Positions 25,156-34,195 of a stretch of DNA of 64,000 bases are shown one piece after another. Made by a program: the position numbers and the translations under genes. A model generated the notes under the pieces. That model had not been told where the DNA came from, made no database searches, and saw nothing but the letters and a program-made list of their open reading frames with translations. The stretch's first letter is position 1. Each line of letters opens with the position of its first letter. The DNA is taken from contig NZ_CP068082.1 of NCBI RefSeq assembly GCF_016724845.1, positions 3,720,001 through 3,784,000 of the forward strand. The letters run 5' to 3'. The stretch is from Sphingobacterium spiritivorum. Lineage in GTDB: Bacteria > Bacteroidota > Bacteroidia > Sphingobacteriales > Sphingobacteriaceae.

Positions 25156-25815
25156 TCAGCTGTTGATCAGCTCTTTTACTTTCTGAGCTGTTATTTCGGT
25201 ATAATCAGAGATGTATGCATCACAAGGAGGCAACTGCTCGCGCGTATGTGAACTCAATACGCCGACTACTTTCATGCCTGCATTCAAAGCTGCAGAAATA
25301 CCGGAATAGGAATCTTCAAACACCAGACATTGCGAAGGATCTACACCTAATCTCTCGGCAGTTAACAGATACACCTGCGGATCGGGCTTGTGTTTAGTTA
25401 CATTTTCACTGGAAAGCATAGATTCCATTTTTGGGGCGAATTGCAATCCTTCCACGATAAGATCCATATTGGCTTTAGGAGCCGAAGTGGCTACAGCAGT
25501 TTTGAAACCTTCCTGTTTCAGTTCATTCAGAAATTCAGGAAATCGTGCGATCGGTGTAATCTCAGACTTATAAATCTGTCTGAACATATCTTCTTTTTCA
25601 AATTCAAGACGCAGAAGTTCTTCTCCTTCTACAGGTCTTTTGAAAAAATAGCTCATAATATAGCTGTTATGTTTGCCATACATATGATCCTGAAATTCCT
25701 GTTCGCTGCTTTCGATATTATATTTGTTAAAAAATGCCTCGAAGGCTTTAGCATGATAGGGATTTGTGTGACAAATGACACCATCCATATCAAAAATTAC
25801 GGCATATTGACTCAT
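25156..25815 (-). CDS. HAD-superfamily phosphatase, beta-phosphoglucomutase-like
   Basis: A 219-residue HAD hydrolase with the nucleophile motif FDMDGVICHTNPYHAKAF (residues 8-25; DxD = D9, D11), a helical cap, motif II ATSAPKANMD, the motif III lysine region KHKPDPQVYL and motif IV VFEDSYSGISAALNAGM. The cap type and the KPDP motif are those of beta-phosphoglucomutase and small sugar phosphatases. All catalytic residues are present. It is directly upstream of the TauE-type permease gene (1-base gap). The substrate, probably a sugar phosphate, is unknown. Confidence 0.88.
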   Translation of the reverse strand: MSQYAVIFDMDGVICHTNPYHAKAFEAFFNKYNIESSEQEFQDHMYGKHNSYIMSYFFKRPVEGEELLRLEFEKEDMFRQIYKSEITPIARFPEFLNELKQEGFKTAVATSAPKANMDLIVEGLQFAPKMESMLSSENVTKHKPDPQVYLLTAERLGVDPSQCLVFEDSYSGISAALNAGMKVVGVLSSHTREQLPPCDAYISDYTEITAQKVKELINS

Positions 25816-25960
25816 GTGGCAAAGATAGAATTTTTAGAAGAGCACATTGTGATAAAAACGTCAAAATCAGTCACACAACTATTACAAAGTCCTGCCTTAT
25901 GTTCTTTTAAAATATATGTAGATTTATGCTGCCTTTTAATACATCAACTTATTACCTTCT

Positions 25961-28483
25961 ATGGAAAGCAGAAGAGAATTTATCCGAAAGTCCATCCTTT
26001 TCTCGGGAGCAGCAGGTCTTGCAACCGTTATGCCCGCATCTATTCAAAGAGCACTTGCAATTGATCCGGATCCCGGCAGCACATATCTGGATGCGGAACA
26101 TGTAGTTATTCTCATGCAGGAAAACCGGTCTTTTGATCATACACTTGGAAGTCTTTCAGGTGTTCGCGGGTTCAATGATCCGCGGGTGGTAACACTTCCT
26201 GATCAGAATCCGGTCTGGTTTCAGACAGATCACTTAGGAAAGACCTATGCACCGTTTCGGTTGAATCTTATGGGTAGCAAAGTGACCTGGATAGGTTCCC
26301 TACCACATTCCAGAGCCAGTCAGGTAGATGCCTTTAACGGTGGTAAGTATGACCAGTGGCTGACATCAAAAAGATCCGGAAATAAGAAGTATGCGGATAT
26401 GCCGTTGACACTGGGGTATTATTCCCGCGAAGACCTTCCTTTTCATTATTCACTAGCCGATGCATTTACAGTCTGTGATCAGAATTTCTGTTCAGGCATG
26501 ACCAGTACCACTCCAAACCGTTCTTTTTTCTGGACCGGAAAGATTACACAGGAGCTTGATGGTATGCAAAAAGTAAATATCCGCAATGATGATTATGCTT
26601 ACGGCAAGCATACATGGAAAACATTTCCGGAGCTATTGGAAGAAAATAAAGTAGCATGGAAATTTTATCAGAACGAAACAAGTTGTGGGGGAGGTTTTGT
26701 AGGAAAAGAACGCTCGTGGTTATCTAATTTTGGTTGTAACCTTTTAGAATTTTTTGAAGCATACCGAGTCAAATTTAAGGATTCTTATCTTGATAATTTA
26801 AGGAAGCAGGTGGAAAAGTTACCGGGCGAAATAGGTAAACTGGAAGAGGCCAGTCCTTCTTCTTCGGAAGAATCTGCACGGATAAGAGAAAGTCTGAAGA
26901 ACAAGCAGGAGGCTTTAAATAAAGCTGAAGAAGAGTTAAAAATGTATAGTGCTGAGCAGTATAACAAGCTAAGCGCATTTGAAAAATCCCTGAATCAGCG
27001 TGCATTTGTCACAAATAAGGAAGATGCAGACTTTCGTTCATTAGAAAAGCTGACCTTTAATGAAAATGGAAAATTACGGGAGGTAGAAGTGCCAAAAGGA
27101 GATATCCTGCATCAGTTCAGGGCAGATGTTACAGCCGGTAAACTGCCGGCAGTCTCCTGGCTGGCAGGGCCGCAGAATTTTTCTGATCATCCGAGTGCAC
27201 CCTGGTACGGAGCCTGGTATGTGTCCGAAGTGCTGGATATTCTGACCCAAAATCCAGAAGTCTGGAAGAAAACTATTTTTATTATCACCTACGATGAGAA
27301 CGACGGATATTACGATCATATTCCGCCTTTTTCAATTCCGGATAACAATAAACCTGAAACCGGTAAATGCTCTGCCGGAATAGATACAGAAATTGAACAT
27401 GTACGTCTGGAAAATGAACTGAAACAGGGAATTCCTAAAAAACAAGCCAGAGAAGCTCCTGTAGGATTAGGATTTAGAGTGCCGATGTATATTGTCTCTC
27501 CCTGGAGCCGGGGAGGTAAGGTCTGCTCGCAGGTATTTGATCATACCTCTTCACTGCAGTTCCTTGAAAAATTCATTAACGCCAAATACAATAAGTCCAT
27601 CCACCTGGATAATATCAGTGCATGGAGAAGAACCATATGTGGTGACCTGACATCTGCGTTTACGCCTTTTGAATCATCAAAAGATCAGCTTCCGTTTCTA
27701 AACAGAAACCAATACATTGAAAATATCTACAATGCACAGTTTAAAGAGGATCCTTCAGGGTTTGAGGAATTGACAAAAGCCGAAATCAAAGCAGTTCAGC
27801 AAAAACATACCATAAGTAAATTTAACCGTCTTCAGGAGAAAGGACAGCGAAAATCTGCGGCTCTTCCCTATCAGTTTGACGTATTCGGGAAAGTCGCCGA
27901 CGGGCAGTTTACGATGCATATGGAAGTTTCTACAGCTATTTTCGGTCCACGTACAGCAGGTGTACCGCTTACCGTATATGCGCCCGGAAAATATATACAG
28001 CGCAAAGGAGAGGAGCCTGAAATCTGCAGAAACTGGAACTTTGCTGTTAAAGCCAGCGACCGTCTGGATTATCAATGGCCTGTGGCTTCATTCGAAGACA
28101 ATAAATATGCACTACGTGTACACGGACCAAATGGCTTTTACAGATCATTTTCCGGTGAACACTCTGATCCACAATTGCTGGTAAAGATCGTTCCAGAGCA
28201 GAAAAGTATGACAAAATCAGCGACAGGCAATGCTGTAGTACTGATTGAAAACCTGGGGGATAGTCCTTTACGTGTACATCTGCTATCCAAAAATTATAAG
28301 GATGTAAATATAGACAGAGAGATCAAAGGTAAGACCGAAGTTCAGATTGCTCTGGATCTTTCCTCATCCGGAAGCTGGTACGATCTGAAACTCACGTTGC
28401 CTGATTATAAAAACTTTGAACGTCATATGGCCGGACGTATTGAATCCGGGAAAGAAACAGTAACGGATCCATTATTATCCTGA
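25961..28483 (+). CDS. Phosphocholine-specific phospholipase C, Tat-exported
   Basis: An 840-residue secreted enzyme of the bacterial phospholipase C/acid phosphatase family, which cleaves phosphatidylcholine or sphingomyelin-like lipids. The start has a twin-arginine signal (ESRREFIRKSILFSGAAGLA). The catalytic domain carries HVVILMQENRSFDHTLGSL (about residues 47-66), SGMTSTTPNRSFFWTG and TYDENDGYYDHIPPF, which include the metal and nucleophile residues. About 70 residues of charged coiled-coil (residues 272-345, with KLEEASPSSSEESARI) interrupt the domain. Two C-terminal beta domains of the PLC accessory type follow. Family call is sure; the lipid target in this host is not known. Confidence 0.92.
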   Translation: MESRREFIRKSILFSGAAGLATVMPASIQRALAIDPDPGSTYLDAEHVVILMQENRSFDHTLGSLSGVRGFNDPRVVTLPDQNPVWFQTDHLGKTYAPFRLNLMGSKVTWIGSLPHSRASQVDAFNGGKYDQWLTSKRSGNKKYADMPLTLGYYSREDLPFHYSLADAFTVCDQNFCSGMTSTTPNRSFFWTGKITQELDGMQKVNIRNDDYAYGKHTWKTFPELLEENKVAWKFYQNETSCGGGFVGKERSWLSNFGCNLLEFFEAYRVKFKDSYLDNLRKQVEKLPGEIGKLEEASPSSSEESARIRESLKNKQEALNKAEEELKMYSAEQYNKLSAFEKSLNQRAFVTNKEDADFRSLEKLTFNENGKLREVEVPKGDILHQFRADVTAGKLPAVSWLAGPQNFSDHPSAPWYGAWYVSEVLDILTQNPEVWKKTIFIITYDENDGYYDHIPPFSIPDNNKPETGKCSAGIDTEIEHVRLENELKQGIPKKQAREAPVGLGFRVPMYIVSPWSRGGKVCSQVFDHTSSLQFLEKFINAKYNKSIHLDNISAWRRTICGDLTSAFTPFESSKDQLPFLNRNQYIENIYNAQFKEDPSGFEELTKAEIKAVQQKHTISKFNRLQEKGQRKSAALPYQFDVFGKVADGQFTMHMEVSTAIFGPRTAGVPLTVYAPGKYIQRKGEEPEICRNWNFAVKASDRLDYQWPVASFEDNKYALRVHGPNGFYRSFSGEHSDPQLLVKIVPEQKSMTKSATGNAVVLIENLGDSPLRVHLLSKNYKDVNIDREIKGKTEVQIALDLSSSGSWYDLKLTLPDYKNFERHMAGRIESGKETVTDPLLS

Positions 28484-28542
28484 TCTGGAAAACCATTTGG
28501 CTCATCATTTTGTTATCTTTTTATACGAAAGGAGATAAGACT

Positions 28543-28929
28543 ATGATCAATAATGAGGACAACAATAAGCAAGGTAAAACAGACGAAGAAAAAGATAATC
28601 TGGCCGATAACCTGAGTTATAATACAGAAAAGCACAGTTATGAGCTGGATGTTGATGATGACGATCCGGATTATGATCATCCTGCAGACTACGATACACT
28701 GGCAGAAGGGGCGGAAGATGATGATTCTACCTATGACGATTCGAATCCTTTTGTAGGGGATGAATATGCAGATGAAGATGATCTGGAAGCAGACGATTGG
28801 GAAAAGGAAGGTATGCATGAAACTGATGCGGAACATCTCAAAGTATCCCGCAAAGATCAGGAGCTCTCCCGTACAGCCGAAGACCTGAGATATGATCTCG
28901 ATGAAGAAGGATATCCAAAAAATGATTAA
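28543..28929 (+). CDS. Highly acidic hypothetical protein
   Basis: A 128-residue protein with 48 Asp or Glu residues, including the run DVDDDDPDYDHPADYD, and no hydrophobic segment, so probably cytoplasmic and disordered. The ATG at 28543 is chosen because an AAAGGAG Shine-Dalgarno sequence lies at 28528-28534, unusually strong for this genome. It stands between the phospholipase C gene and a terminator. I recognise no family. Such acidic proteins are often stress or metal related, but nothing here shows that. Confidence 0.7.
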   Translation: MINNEDNNKQGKTDEEKDNLADNLSYNTEKHSYELDVDDDDPDYDHPADYDTLAEGAEDDDSTYDDSNPFVGDEYADEDDLEADDWEKEGMHETDAEHLKVSRKDQELSRTAEDLRYDLDEEGYPKND

Positions 28930-28937
28930 ATAAATGA

Positions 28938-28965
28938 CAGGCTCTTATTTCAAAATAAGAGCCTG
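28938..28965 (+). terminator. Hairpin after the acidic protein gene
   Basis: CAGGCTCTTATTT (28938-28950) pairs with AAATAAGAGCCTG (28953-28965) in a 13-bp stem with a tight loop. The following sequence is T-rich (TTCATTTTGTT). Confidence 0.7.
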
Positions 28966-29051
28966 TTCATTTTGTTATCTTCTGTTATAAGTTGTATTGT
29001 TAAATTTTTATATTTACAACATAACCTTCAATAAGGCAGTCTGGTGACAAT

Positions 29052-30926
29052 ATGCATGATGATCCGCAACATAAATCTTTAGCCGATATCCACGAAAGTG
29101 TGGACGTGACAAAAGGCAAAACCAAGTGGAAACGAGTTCTTAGTTTTTTCGGTCCGGCTTATCTGATCAGCGTCGGATATATGGATCCCGGCAACTGGGC
29201 TACAGATCTGGCCGGAGGAAGCCAGTTTGGATATACACTCATCTGGGTCTTACTGATGAGCAATATCATGGCCTTATTGCTGCAGAGTCTCTGTGCAAGA
29301 CTCGGGATCGTGCGTGGAAAGGATCTCGCACAGTGTAATCGGGAGACTTATCCCAAAAGAATGAATTTTGCTCTTTACGTACTGGCCGAAATTGCGATTG
29401 CAGCATGTGATCTGGCGGAAGTGCTGGGGATGGCAATAGGGCTAAATTTGCTTTTTGGTATCGATCTGTTATGGGGAGTATTGATCAGTTTTGCGGATAC
29501 CTTTCTGCTGCTGTACCTTCAGAAACTGGGGATGCGCAAGATGGAGCTCTTTATTATCGGCCTGATATCCATGATCGGGATGTGTTTTATGGTCGAAATG
29601 TTCTTTGCCAAACCGGATTTTACGGAAGTCGCCAAAGGATTTATTCCCAGTATTCCCAATAGCGCAGCACTATATATCAGTATAGGTATTATCGGAGCCA
29701 CAGTAATGCCTCATAATCTCTATCTGCATTCGGCACTTGTACAGACGCGTAAGATACCGAGGGACAGCCTGTCAATAAAGAAAGCATTAAAGTATAATTT
29801 TTTCGATAGTGCTATTGCACTTAATCTGGCTTTCTTCGTTAATGCCGCAATACTGATTCTGGCCGCTGCTGTATTCCATAAAAATGGGATGCATCAGGTT
29901 GCGGATCTGGAAGATGCCTATCACCTTCTGGGAACAACATTAGGGACAGAGTGGGCGTCCAAATTATTTGCAGTTGCACTTATTCTGGCAGGGCAGAGTT
30001 CTACCGTGACCGGTACACTCGCGGGGCAGATTGTAATGGAAGGGTATCTACGGCTGCGGATCAGTCCGGTACTCAGACGTGTTATCACGAGATTACTGGC
30101 TATTGTGCCGGCCGTGCTGGTTATTCTCATCGCAGGAGAAGGACAGGTCGGCTCGTTGCTGATCTTTAGTCAGGTATTATTAAGTATGCAGCTGGCGTTT
30201 GCAGTCGTACCGCTGATTCATTTTGTGAGTGACCGGAAAAAGATGGGCGAATTTGTAATCAAGCCCTATGTGCGGATAATGGCCTGGACTATTGCAATAG
30301 TAATTGCTGTTCTCAATTTTCAACTGGTCTATGAAGAAGTAAGAGGATGGATTGAAGAACTGGATAATATCTGGTGGACCATTGCCCTTATCTCCGGAAG
30401 TATAGGATTAGCCGTATTATTACTGATGACGTTCTTTTATCCGATATGGCATAAACGCAGACCTACCACAGTAGAAGTACATCCTCCGTTTGAGGAACTC
30501 GTGTTTAGAGACGTTAATCCTTTTCATCATATTGTGGTTGCTCTGGATTTCTCTTTTTCAGATACCAAAGTAGTGGAATATGCTCTGCAGCTGTCCGATA
30601 AAAATACCCGTTTTGTATTGGTGCATATTGTTGAAAGTGCATCTGTGAAATATACGGGAGGAGAATCCGGAGACTATGAATCGCGGAAAGATCTGGAACG
30701 TCTGATGAAATACGTCGGGTTCTTTAAAGAGAAAGGATATGCTGTGGAATATGAACTGGGATATAATAATCGGGTGAAAGCTATTGCAGATATTTGCCTG
30801 GCACACGATAGCGATCTGCTCATTGTAGGAAGTCACGGACATACGGGAGTAAAGGATTTTGTATTCGGAGAGACCGTAAATAAGCTGCGGCATGCTGTCA
30901 AAATTCCTGTTTTTATTGCACAATAA
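29052..30926 (+). CDS. Nramp-family divalent metal transporter fused to a UspA domain
   Basis: The 624-residue protein joins two parts. Residues about 30-470 are an Nramp (MntH-type) proton-coupled Mn/Fe importer with 11 or so spans, including the metal-site motif DPGNW (residues 45-49) in span 1 and VMPHNLYLHS (about 218-227) in span 6. Residues about 488-624 are a universal stress protein domain (HHIVVALDFSFSDTKVVEYA) with the ATP-binding GSHGHTGVKDFVFG near 593. The fusion suggests control of transport by a nucleotide or stress signal on the cytoplasmic side. Similar fusions occur in other bacteria. It is followed by the SDR gene after 19 bases. Confidence 0.9.
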   Translation: MHDDPQHKSLADIHESVDVTKGKTKWKRVLSFFGPAYLISVGYMDPGNWATDLAGGSQFGYTLIWVLLMSNIMALLLQSLCARLGIVRGKDLAQCNRETYPKRMNFALYVLAEIAIAACDLAEVLGMAIGLNLLFGIDLLWGVLISFADTFLLLYLQKLGMRKMELFIIGLISMIGMCFMVEMFFAKPDFTEVAKGFIPSIPNSAALYISIGIIGATVMPHNLYLHSALVQTRKIPRDSLSIKKALKYNFFDSAIALNLAFFVNAAILILAAAVFHKNGMHQVADLEDAYHLLGTTLGTEWASKLFAVALILAGQSSTVTGTLAGQIVMEGYLRLRISPVLRRVITRLLAIVPAVLVILIAGEGQVGSLLIFSQVLLSMQLAFAVVPLIHFVSDRKKMGEFVIKPYVRIMAWTIAIVIAVLNFQLVYEEVRGWIEELDNIWWTIALISGSIGLAVLLLMTFFYPIWHKRRPTTVEVHPPFEELVFRDVNPFHHIVVALDFSFSDTKVVEYALQLSDKNTRFVLVHIVESASVKYTGGESGDYESRKDLERLMKYVGFFKEKGYAVEYELGYNNRVKAIADICLAHDSDLLIVGSHGHTGVKDFVFGETVNKLRHAVKIPVFIAQ

Positions 30927-30945
30927 TATTTAGAAAAGAATCACT

Positions 30946-31734
30946 ATGAAAATATCACTGATTGGAAAAACGGCTATGGTAGGGGGAAGCACCTCCGGTA
31001 TTGGTAAAGCAATTGCGATCGCATTGGCAGATTGCGGTGCTCATGTCATTCTTGTCGCCCGAAATGAAGAAAAATTAAAAGCGGTACAGGATATACTGGA
31101 TACGACACATGGGCAACAGCATGATCACCTTGTTGTGGATTTCAGTTTATTTGATCAGGCGAAAGAAAGGATTGCCGCCTTCTTTTCAGGTAGAAAGGTA
31201 GATATTCTGGTCAACAATACAAATGGCCCTTCAGCAGGTGGAATTAAGGAAAAAGCAGCCGAAGATTATCAGCAGGCTTTTGAGTTGCTATTTCAGTATG
31301 CAGTGTATACCACACTTCAGGCGTTACCTCATATGGAAGCAAACCAGTTTGGACGTATTATCAATGTGTCTTCCATGACTGTGAAGGAGCCGCAGGATAC
31401 ACTTGTACTTTCCAATACTATGCGTACAGCACTTGTCAGCTGGAGTAAATCACTTTCGAGAGCAGTTGCTGCTCATCAAATTACAGTGAATACGGTTTTG
31501 ACCGGTTATTTTGATACAGATAGGTTAAATAGTCTTATGGAGATGCAGGCTGGGAAGATGCAGTTAAGTTTTGAAGAAGTGAAAGCCAAAAGAATAGATG
31601 CTATTCCAATGAAACGTCTGGGTAAGCCCGAAGAATATGCCTCACTGGTCACTTTTTTAGCGTCAGATCATGCCGCCTATCTGACAGGTACAGCCATTCA
31701 GCTGGACGGAGGATTAATGACAGGAATGTTGTAG
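30946..31734 (+). CDS. Short-chain dehydrogenase-like protein without the YxxxK pair
   Basis: A 262-residue Rossmann-fold protein with the SDR cofactor motif GGSTSGIGKAIA (residues 13-24), the VNNTNG strand (NNAG-type) and the catalytic serine region INVSSMTVKE (S142/S143). The usual catalytic Tyr and Lys are absent: the aligned segment LVLSNTMRTALVSW puts S156 and R160 at their positions. The C-terminus LTGTAIQLDGGLM is normal. It is 19 bases after the Nramp gene. It may be an atypical SDR subgroup with different chemistry, or bind the cofactor without reducing a ketone. Confidence 0.82.
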   Translation: MKISLIGKTAMVGGSTSGIGKAIAIALADCGAHVILVARNEEKLKAVQDILDTTHGQQHDHLVVDFSLFDQAKERIAAFFSGRKVDILVNNTNGPSAGGIKEKAAEDYQQAFELLFQYAVYTTLQALPHMEANQFGRIINVSSMTVKEPQDTLVLSNTMRTALVSWSKSLSRAVAAHQITVNTVLTGYFDTDRLNSLMEMQAGKMQLSFEEVKAKRIDAIPMKRLGKPEEYASLVTFLASDHAAYLTGTAIQLDGGLMTGML

Positions 31735-31767
31735 TCAACAGCTCCTGTCATTTGTCTTTCTCTATAT

Positions 31768-32652
31768 TTACTCGTTTTCGAGTTGATTCTTGTATTTCTT
31801 TATATGGCCCTGGATTTCTTCACTTAATTCCGGGTATTTGATATCAGTATATTGCTCTAATACTTCCAGCATAATCTGTGCAACCAGATAACGCGCTGTC
31901 TCTTTGCAATCGGACGGAATAATATACCAGGGTGTTTTCTTTTTGGAAGTATGTTGTATTGCCTCTTCATAGTATTCCATGTACTTGTCCCAGAGCTGAC
32001 GTTCTGAAAGATCACCGGGTGAAAATTTCCACTGATGTTTTTCTTTCTCCAGTCTCCTCAAAAGTCGGTTTTTCTGCTCATCCTTGCTCAGATTCAGAAA
32101 AAATTTGAAAAGGATAGTCCCATTCTCAATAAGATGATTTTCAAAGTTAGTGATTTGCTCATAACGTTTTTCCCACAGCTCATTCGTTACATCTTTTTCT
32201 TCCCGGATGTCAGGAAGATTCTCACTCAACAAATAGGAGGGGTGCACACGCGTCACCAGTACATTTTCATAATGTGTCCGGTTAAATACTCCGAATTTCC
32301 CTTTTTCGGGTAATGCGATATAATGTCTCCACAGGTAATCATGCTGATGTTCTTTTTCCGAAGGAGTTTTGAAACTCTGTACATCCACACCTCTTACATT
32401 GAATTTAGCAAAGACTTCTCTTATCAGACTGTCTTTACCGGCAGTATCCATACCCTGCAGACATACCAATACATTATATTTATCATGCGCATACATGACA
32501 TCCTGTAATTTGCTGAGCTTTTTGCGCACATCCTTTAATCGGGCTGTCGCCTCATCTACACTTATATCTTCTGAAATATCAGTAGCATGATCACTGATCT
32601 TGAAATTTTTAGAGGCCTGAAGCCTTTTGGAGTAATTCGTTTTCGGGCTCAT
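31768..32652 (-). CDS. Polyphosphate kinase 2 family phosphotransferase
   Basis: PPK2 enzymes move phosphate between polyphosphate and nucleotides. The 294-residue protein has the Walker A motif QGMDTAGKDSLIREVF (about residues 66-81), the FNRTHYENVLVTRVHP segment of Walker B type, the lid-region arginines in KNRLLRRLEKEKHQWKFS and the C-terminal WYIIPSDCKETARYLVAQ. The single domain and length fit class I or III enzymes, which phosphorylate ADP or AMP at the expense of polyphosphate. It is convergent with the SDR gene and stands alone. The nucleotide preference cannot be read from the sequence. Confidence 0.9.
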   Translation of the reverse strand: MSPKTNYSKRLQASKNFKISDHATDISEDISVDEATARLKDVRKKLSKLQDVMYAHDKYNVLVCLQGMDTAGKDSLIREVFAKFNVRGVDVQSFKTPSEKEHQHDYLWRHYIALPEKGKFGVFNRTHYENVLVTRVHPSYLLSENLPDIREEKDVTNELWEKRYEQITNFENHLIENGTILFKFFLNLSKDEQKNRLLRRLEKEKHQWKFSPGDLSERQLWDKYMEYYEEAIQHTSKKKTPWYIIPSDCKETARYLVAQIMLEVLEQYTDIKYPELSEEIQGHIKKYKNQLENE

Positions 32653-32760
32653 AATATCGACGTTTCCTATAAAAATATTAAATTTTGTTCATAAACATTG
32701 AGGGTTGTAGCAAATAGTTTAAATCGTTAAGATAGTTTTTCTATAAGTTTTGGTAAACAA

Positions 32761-32793
32761 AAAAGTCTTTACCCCTCAGGAGTAAAGACTTTT
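32761..32793. terminator. Terminator of the YceI-like gene
   Basis: AAAAGTCTTTAC (32761-32772) pairs with GTAAAGACTTTT (32782-32793) over a 9-base loop, with A and T runs at the flanks. It lies just beyond the stop of the minus-strand gene at 32815. Confidence 0.8.
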
Positions 32794-32814
32794 TATAATA
32801 AGGAGCAGAAAGGA

Positions 32815-33405
32815 TTATTGTTGTACCAGTTCGGTATTGACTGTGATCGTTACATCCGAACCTACAGCAGCCACTCCTGAAGGAAGCTTGTCATTGTATT
32901 TGATACCGTAATCCAGACGGTTTATTTTTGTAGTAGCCGTAAAACCTGCGCGTGTCTTACCCCATGGATCTGTAATGTTCTGGCCGTTTTGTTTTACATC
33001 AAAAATAACGCGTTTAGTCACATCACGAATCGTAAGATCAGCTTCTAATTTTAACTTGCCGGCTTTGTCTTTCTTTAAGGATACAGATTTCAATGTAATT
33101 GCAGGATACTTCTCTGCATTGAAGAAATCATCAGATTTCAAATGTTTGTCTCTGGCTTCAATACGTGTATCGATACTGTTTACATTGATTTTGAAATCGA
33201 CCTTTGCATTCTCAAATCCAGTTTTTGTAGGTGCGTCGACCGAACCTTCAAAAGAATTAAATTCTCCGTCAATAAAGCTGATACCTAAATGTTCAACGGT
33301 AAAACGTACATTAGTGTGTGCAGGATCTACAGCCCATTTTACCTGAGCGACTGTAACATTCATTGCCACAAATAAAGCAATGATAAGAGGAAATAGTTTT
33401 TTCAT
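32815..33405 (-). CDS. YceI family periplasmic lipid-binding-like protein
   Basis: A 196-residue exported protein with signal peptide MKKLFPLIIALFVAMNVTVAQ and a mature lipocalin-like beta-barrel. The family pattern is clear: WAVDPAHTNVRFTVEHLGIS at the N-terminus, VDFKINVNSIDTRIEARDKHL, FFNAEKYPAI and LTIRDVTKRVIFDV. YceI proteins bind polyisoprenoids or similar lipids in the periplasm and are often induced by stress. It is a single-gene unit, upstream of its own terminator and divergent from the SatD-like gene. The bound ligand here is unknown. Confidence 0.92.
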   Translation of the reverse strand: MKKLFPLIIALFVAMNVTVAQVKWAVDPAHTNVRFTVEHLGISFIDGEFNSFEGSVDAPTKTGFENAKVDFKINVNSIDTRIEARDKHLKSDDFFNAEKYPAITLKSVSLKKDKAGKLKLEADLTIRDVTKRVIFDVKQNGQNITDPWGKTRAGFTATTKINRLDYGIKYNDKLPSGVAAVGSDVTITVNTELVQQ

Positions 33406-33510
33406 GATAATTGATATTTAAATAAGTGTTATAACATGTATTTTTTCAAAGTATGCAAATGTCTTTAATTAAAATCAAATTTCCTAATGATTTGTTTTGA
33501 AAATAAAATA

Positions 33511-33541
33511 ATCATTATATATAATGATATTTATAATTATC
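33511..33541. promoter_or_regulatory. Palindromic sites upstream of the SatD-like gene
   Basis: ATCATTATA/TATAATGAT (33511-33528) is an 18-bp perfect palindrome, followed at once by an imperfect one ending TATAATTATCAC. The second resembles the core of the 50-bp palindrome at 59520-59569. Both lie directly upstream of the -7 element of the SatD-like gene. Confidence 0.45.
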
Positions 33542-33543
33542 AC

Positions 33544-33551
33544 TATATTTG
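33544..33551 (+). promoter_or_regulatory. -7 element of the SatD/DUF3307 operon
   Basis: TATATTTG is an exact TAnnTTTG match 20 bases before the ATG at 33572. Its position rules out the upstream in-frame start at 33524. Confidence 0.6.
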
Positions 33552-33571
33552 TTGATAGTGTTTGTAATATT

Positions 33572-34195
33572 ATGAAAAACAAGAAGTTAATAGCGGTAAT
33601 AACGGGAGATTTGATAGATTCAAGAAAAGTGGATGCAGCCGTGTGGATGCCTGTATTGGATGAAACTTTAAAGCAGATTAGCAGCCGGTATGATATTTAC
33701 AGAGGAGATAGCTTTCAGTCAGAAGTAGAATTAGAACAGGCTATACATCATCTTTTTTATATTAAAGCAAAGATAAAGAGTCTGAAAAATCTGGATGTCC
33801 GGATGACTATAGGTATCGGAACGATCGACTATCAGGATGCACATGTGAGGACATCAGCAGGGGAGGCATTCTTACACGCAGGTGAACGATTTGATGCGCT
33901 AAAGAAAGAAACGGTAGCCATCAGGAGTCCCTGGCCCGATCTGGATAAAGGGGTAGAGCTGATGTTGCAACTGAGCATGGAAATTGCAGGACGATGGACT
34001 GAAAATATGGCTGAGACAGTTGCTGTAAGTCTTCAGCATCCGGATATTAATCAGCATGAGCTGGCAGCAGTGTTGAATCGCAAATATCAAAGTCAGGTAA
34101 GTACAGAGCTCAACAAAGCCGGATATTCTAAAATAAGACGAGTCATTGATTATTGTACGGAACAAATCGTAAAAAAATGTTATATACAGGACTGA
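33572..34195 (+). CDS. SatD-family protein
   Basis: A 207-residue cytoplasmic protein of the SatD family, with the conserved start KLIAVITGDLIDSRKV, the central DVRMTIGIGTIDY and SAGEAFLHAGERFDALKK. The C-terminal third has the look of a helix-turn-helix (QHELAAVLNRKYQSQVSTELNKAGYSKIRR, about residues 155-190, shown here in parts). The start at 33572 is chosen because the promoter element lies at 33544-33551. The gene overlaps the DUF3307 gene by 19 bases, so they are translationally coupled. The DNA-binding look and the palindromes upstream suggest self-regulation. Its function is not established. Confidence 0.8.
   Translation: MKNKKLIAVITGDLIDSRKVDAAVWMPVLDETLKQISSRYDIYRGDSFQSEVELEQAIHHLFYIKAKIKSLKNLDVRMTIGIGTIDYQDAHVRTSAGEAFLHAGERFDALKKETVAIRSPWPDLDKGVELMLQLSMEIAGRWTENMAETVAVSLQHPDINQHELAAVLNRKYQSQVSTELNKAGYSKIRRVIDYCTEQIVKKCYIQD

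Noticed and set aside
25390..26064. 224-codon plus-strand open frame
   Set aside because: It is antisense to the HAD phosphatase and overlaps the signal peptide of the phospholipase C; no family features.
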